From contig CAMLCW010000085.1 in NCBI GenBank assembly GCA_946478645.1, positions 1 through 15,080 on the forward strand: DNA of 15,080 bases, in the 5' to 3' direction. This DNA is from an uncultured Variovorax sp. Its GTDB lineage: Bacteria; Pseudomonadota; Gammaproteobacteria; Burkholderiales; Burkholderiaceae. The notes beneath the pieces are model-generated. The model ran no database searches. It was not told where the DNA came from and saw nothing but the letters and a program-made list of their open reading frames with translations. This document shows positions 13,907-15,080 of this stretch, in pieces. The first letter of the stretch is position 1. Each line of letters opens with the position of its first letter. The position numbers and the translations under genes were made by a program.

Positions 13907-15080
13907 ATGGCCCAGACTGCACTCATTTCCGTTTCCGACAAGACCGGCATCCTCGAATTCGCGCAGGCGCTGCATGCGCTCGGCGTCAAGCTGCTGTCCA
14001 CCGGCGGCACCGCCAAGCTGCTCGCCGATGCCGGCCTGCCGGTCACCGAGGTGGCCGACCACACCGGTTTTCCGGAAATGCTCGACGGCCGCGTGAAGAC
14101 GCTGCACCCCAAGATCCACGGTGGCCTGCTCGCGCGGCGCGACGTGCCCGCGCACGTGGCCGCCATCGAACAGCACGGCATCGACACCATCGACCTGCTG
14201 GTGGTCAATCTCTATCCGTTCGAAGCCACGGTGGCCAAGGCCGGCTGCACGCTCGAAGACGCGATCGAGAACATCGACATCGGCGGCCCGGCGATGGTGC
14301 GCAGCGCGGCCAAGAACTGGAAGGACGTGGGCGTGCTGACCGACGCCTCGCAGTACGCGGTGGCGCTGGCCGAACTCCAGGCCGCGGGCCGGCTCAGCGA
14401 CAAGACGAAGTTCGCGTTCTCGGTGGCCGCGTTCAACCGCATCGCCGACTACGACGGCGCGATCAGCGACTATCTCTCGGCGATCGACTTCGACGCCAGC
14501 ATCGGCCAGCCTGCGCCCACGCGCTCGATGTTCCCGGCGCAGAGCAATGGCCGCTTCGTGAAAGTGCAGGACTTGCGCTACGGCGAGAACCCGCACCAGC
14601 AGGCCGCCTTCTACCGCGACCTGCATCCGGCGCCGGGCTCGCTCGTGTCGGCGAAGCAGCTGCAGGGCAAGGAGCTCAGCTACAACAACATCGCCGATGC
14701 CGACGCCGCCTGGGAATGCGTGAAGAGCTTCGACGCGCCCGCCTGCGTGATCGTCAAGCATGCCAACCCTTGCGGCGTGGCCGTGGGCAAGGACGCGGCC
14801 GAGGCCTATGCCAAGGCCTTCAAGACCGATCCGACCTCGGCCTTCGGCGGCATCATCGCCTTCAACCGCACCGTCGACCTCGCGACCGCCGAGGCCGTCA
14901 ACAAGCAGTTCGTCGAGGTGCTGATGGCGCCCGGCTACACGCCCGAGGCGCTCGCTGTGTTCCAGGCCACCAAGGCCAAGCAGAACGTGCGCGTGCTCGA
15001 GATCGCGCTTCCGCCGGGCGGCAAGACCGACTGGGACAACGGCCGCAACCTGATGGACGTCAAGCGCGTCGGCTCGGGCC
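13907..15080 (+). CDS. purH: Bifunctional AICAR transformylase/IMP cyclohydrolase PurH (3' truncated)
   Basis: The frame is open from ATG 13907 to the window edge, giving 391 of the usual 520 or so residues; nothing suggests a break. The N-terminal IMP cyclohydrolase domain (1 to about 195) has [17 protein letters not shown] (7-23), [11 protein letters not shown] (29-39) and [19 protein letters not shown] (55-73). The transformylase domain begins near 200 and includes [12 protein letters not shown] (222-233) and the catalytic Lys284-His285 pair in [12 protein letters not shown] (281-292), then [10 protein letters not shown]. It performs the last two steps of purine synthesis, formylating AICAR with 10-formyl-THF and closing the ring to IMP, in the cytoplasm. 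It follows fis by 14 nt; no strong Shine-Dalgarno is visible in that gap. Confidence 0.97.
   Translation, partial: MAQTALISVSDKTGILEFAQALHALGVKLLSTGGTAKLLADAGLPVTEVADHTGFPEMLDGRVKTLHPKIHGGLLARRDVPAHVAAIEQHGIDTIDLLVVNLYPFEATVAKAGCTLEDAIENIDIGGPAMVRSAAKNWKDVGVLTDASQYAVALAELQAAGRLSDKTKFAFSVAAFNRIADYDGAISDYLSAIDFDASIGQPAPTRSMFPAQSNGRFVKVQDLRYGENPHQQAAFYRDLHPAPGSLVSAKQLQGKELSYNNIADADAAWECVKSFDAPACVIVKHANPCGVAVGKDAAEAYAKAFKTDPTSAFGGIIAFNRTVDLATAEAVNKQFVEVLMAPGYTPEALAVFQATKAKQNVRVLEIALPPGGKTDWDNGRNLMDVKRVGSG

Noticed and set aside
13907..15080. purH as a possible pseudogene, because no stop codon is found
   Set aside because: The frame is intact with all catalytic motifs up to the last base; the missing C-terminus is simply outside the window.
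1..15080. CRISPR array, insertion sequence, toxin-antitoxin or defence island
   Set aside because: No spaced direct repeats, transposase, or defence-family motifs were found. The genes are mostly housekeeping and evenly GC-rich.

Overview
The window is dense, GC-rich chromosomal DNA of a betaproteobacterium. Its proteins and gene order look like Burkholderiales, probably a Comamonadaceae member close to Variovorax. The main clues are the dusB-fis-purH order, a short (78-residue) Fis, several GACAAT/TACAAT-type -10 elements, and the high GC third-position bias. This assignment comes from recognising families, not from a database search.

Layout, left to right. (a) 1-612 holds the effector domain of a LysR-type regulator cut by the window edge. 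It is followed by a bidirectional terminator-like hairpin and a CAT-anticodon tRNA (elongator Met) on the minus strand with a clear promoter. (b) 1041-2728 holds an ECF-like sigma factor translationally overlapped with a cysteine-free, Pro/Ala-rich, single-pass membrane protein, a likely sigma partner. It converges with an enoyl-CoA hydratase gene (2715-3494) and overlaps it by 14 bp. (c) 3597-4255 holds a near-perfect Fur box directly over the start of a DUF2325 coiled-coil protein. (d) 4266-8004, on the minus strand, is an apparent operon: UbiH-family FAD monooxygenase, then periplasmic disulfide isomerase DsbC, then an M61 metallopeptidase with a PDZ-like segment. (e) 8090-9955 holds an MOSC-domain protein and, convergent to it, a ribokinase. 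(f) 10097-11870 holds the GTPase/ATPase YchF followed by a glutathione S-transferase. (g) 11924-12394 holds a YqaA-type (DedA-like) membrane protein on the minus strand. (h) 12580-15080 holds dusB, fis and a right-truncated purH.

Most genes are housekeeping and tightly packed, with no intergenic stretch over 300 bp. I see no insertion sequence, phage gene, CRISPR array or integration scar. The least explained parts are the Fur-box-controlled DUF2325 gene, the sigma factor with its membrane partner, and a recurring arrangement in which a -10-like hexamer lies only 6-7 nt before the ATG, suggesting leaderless mRNAs.
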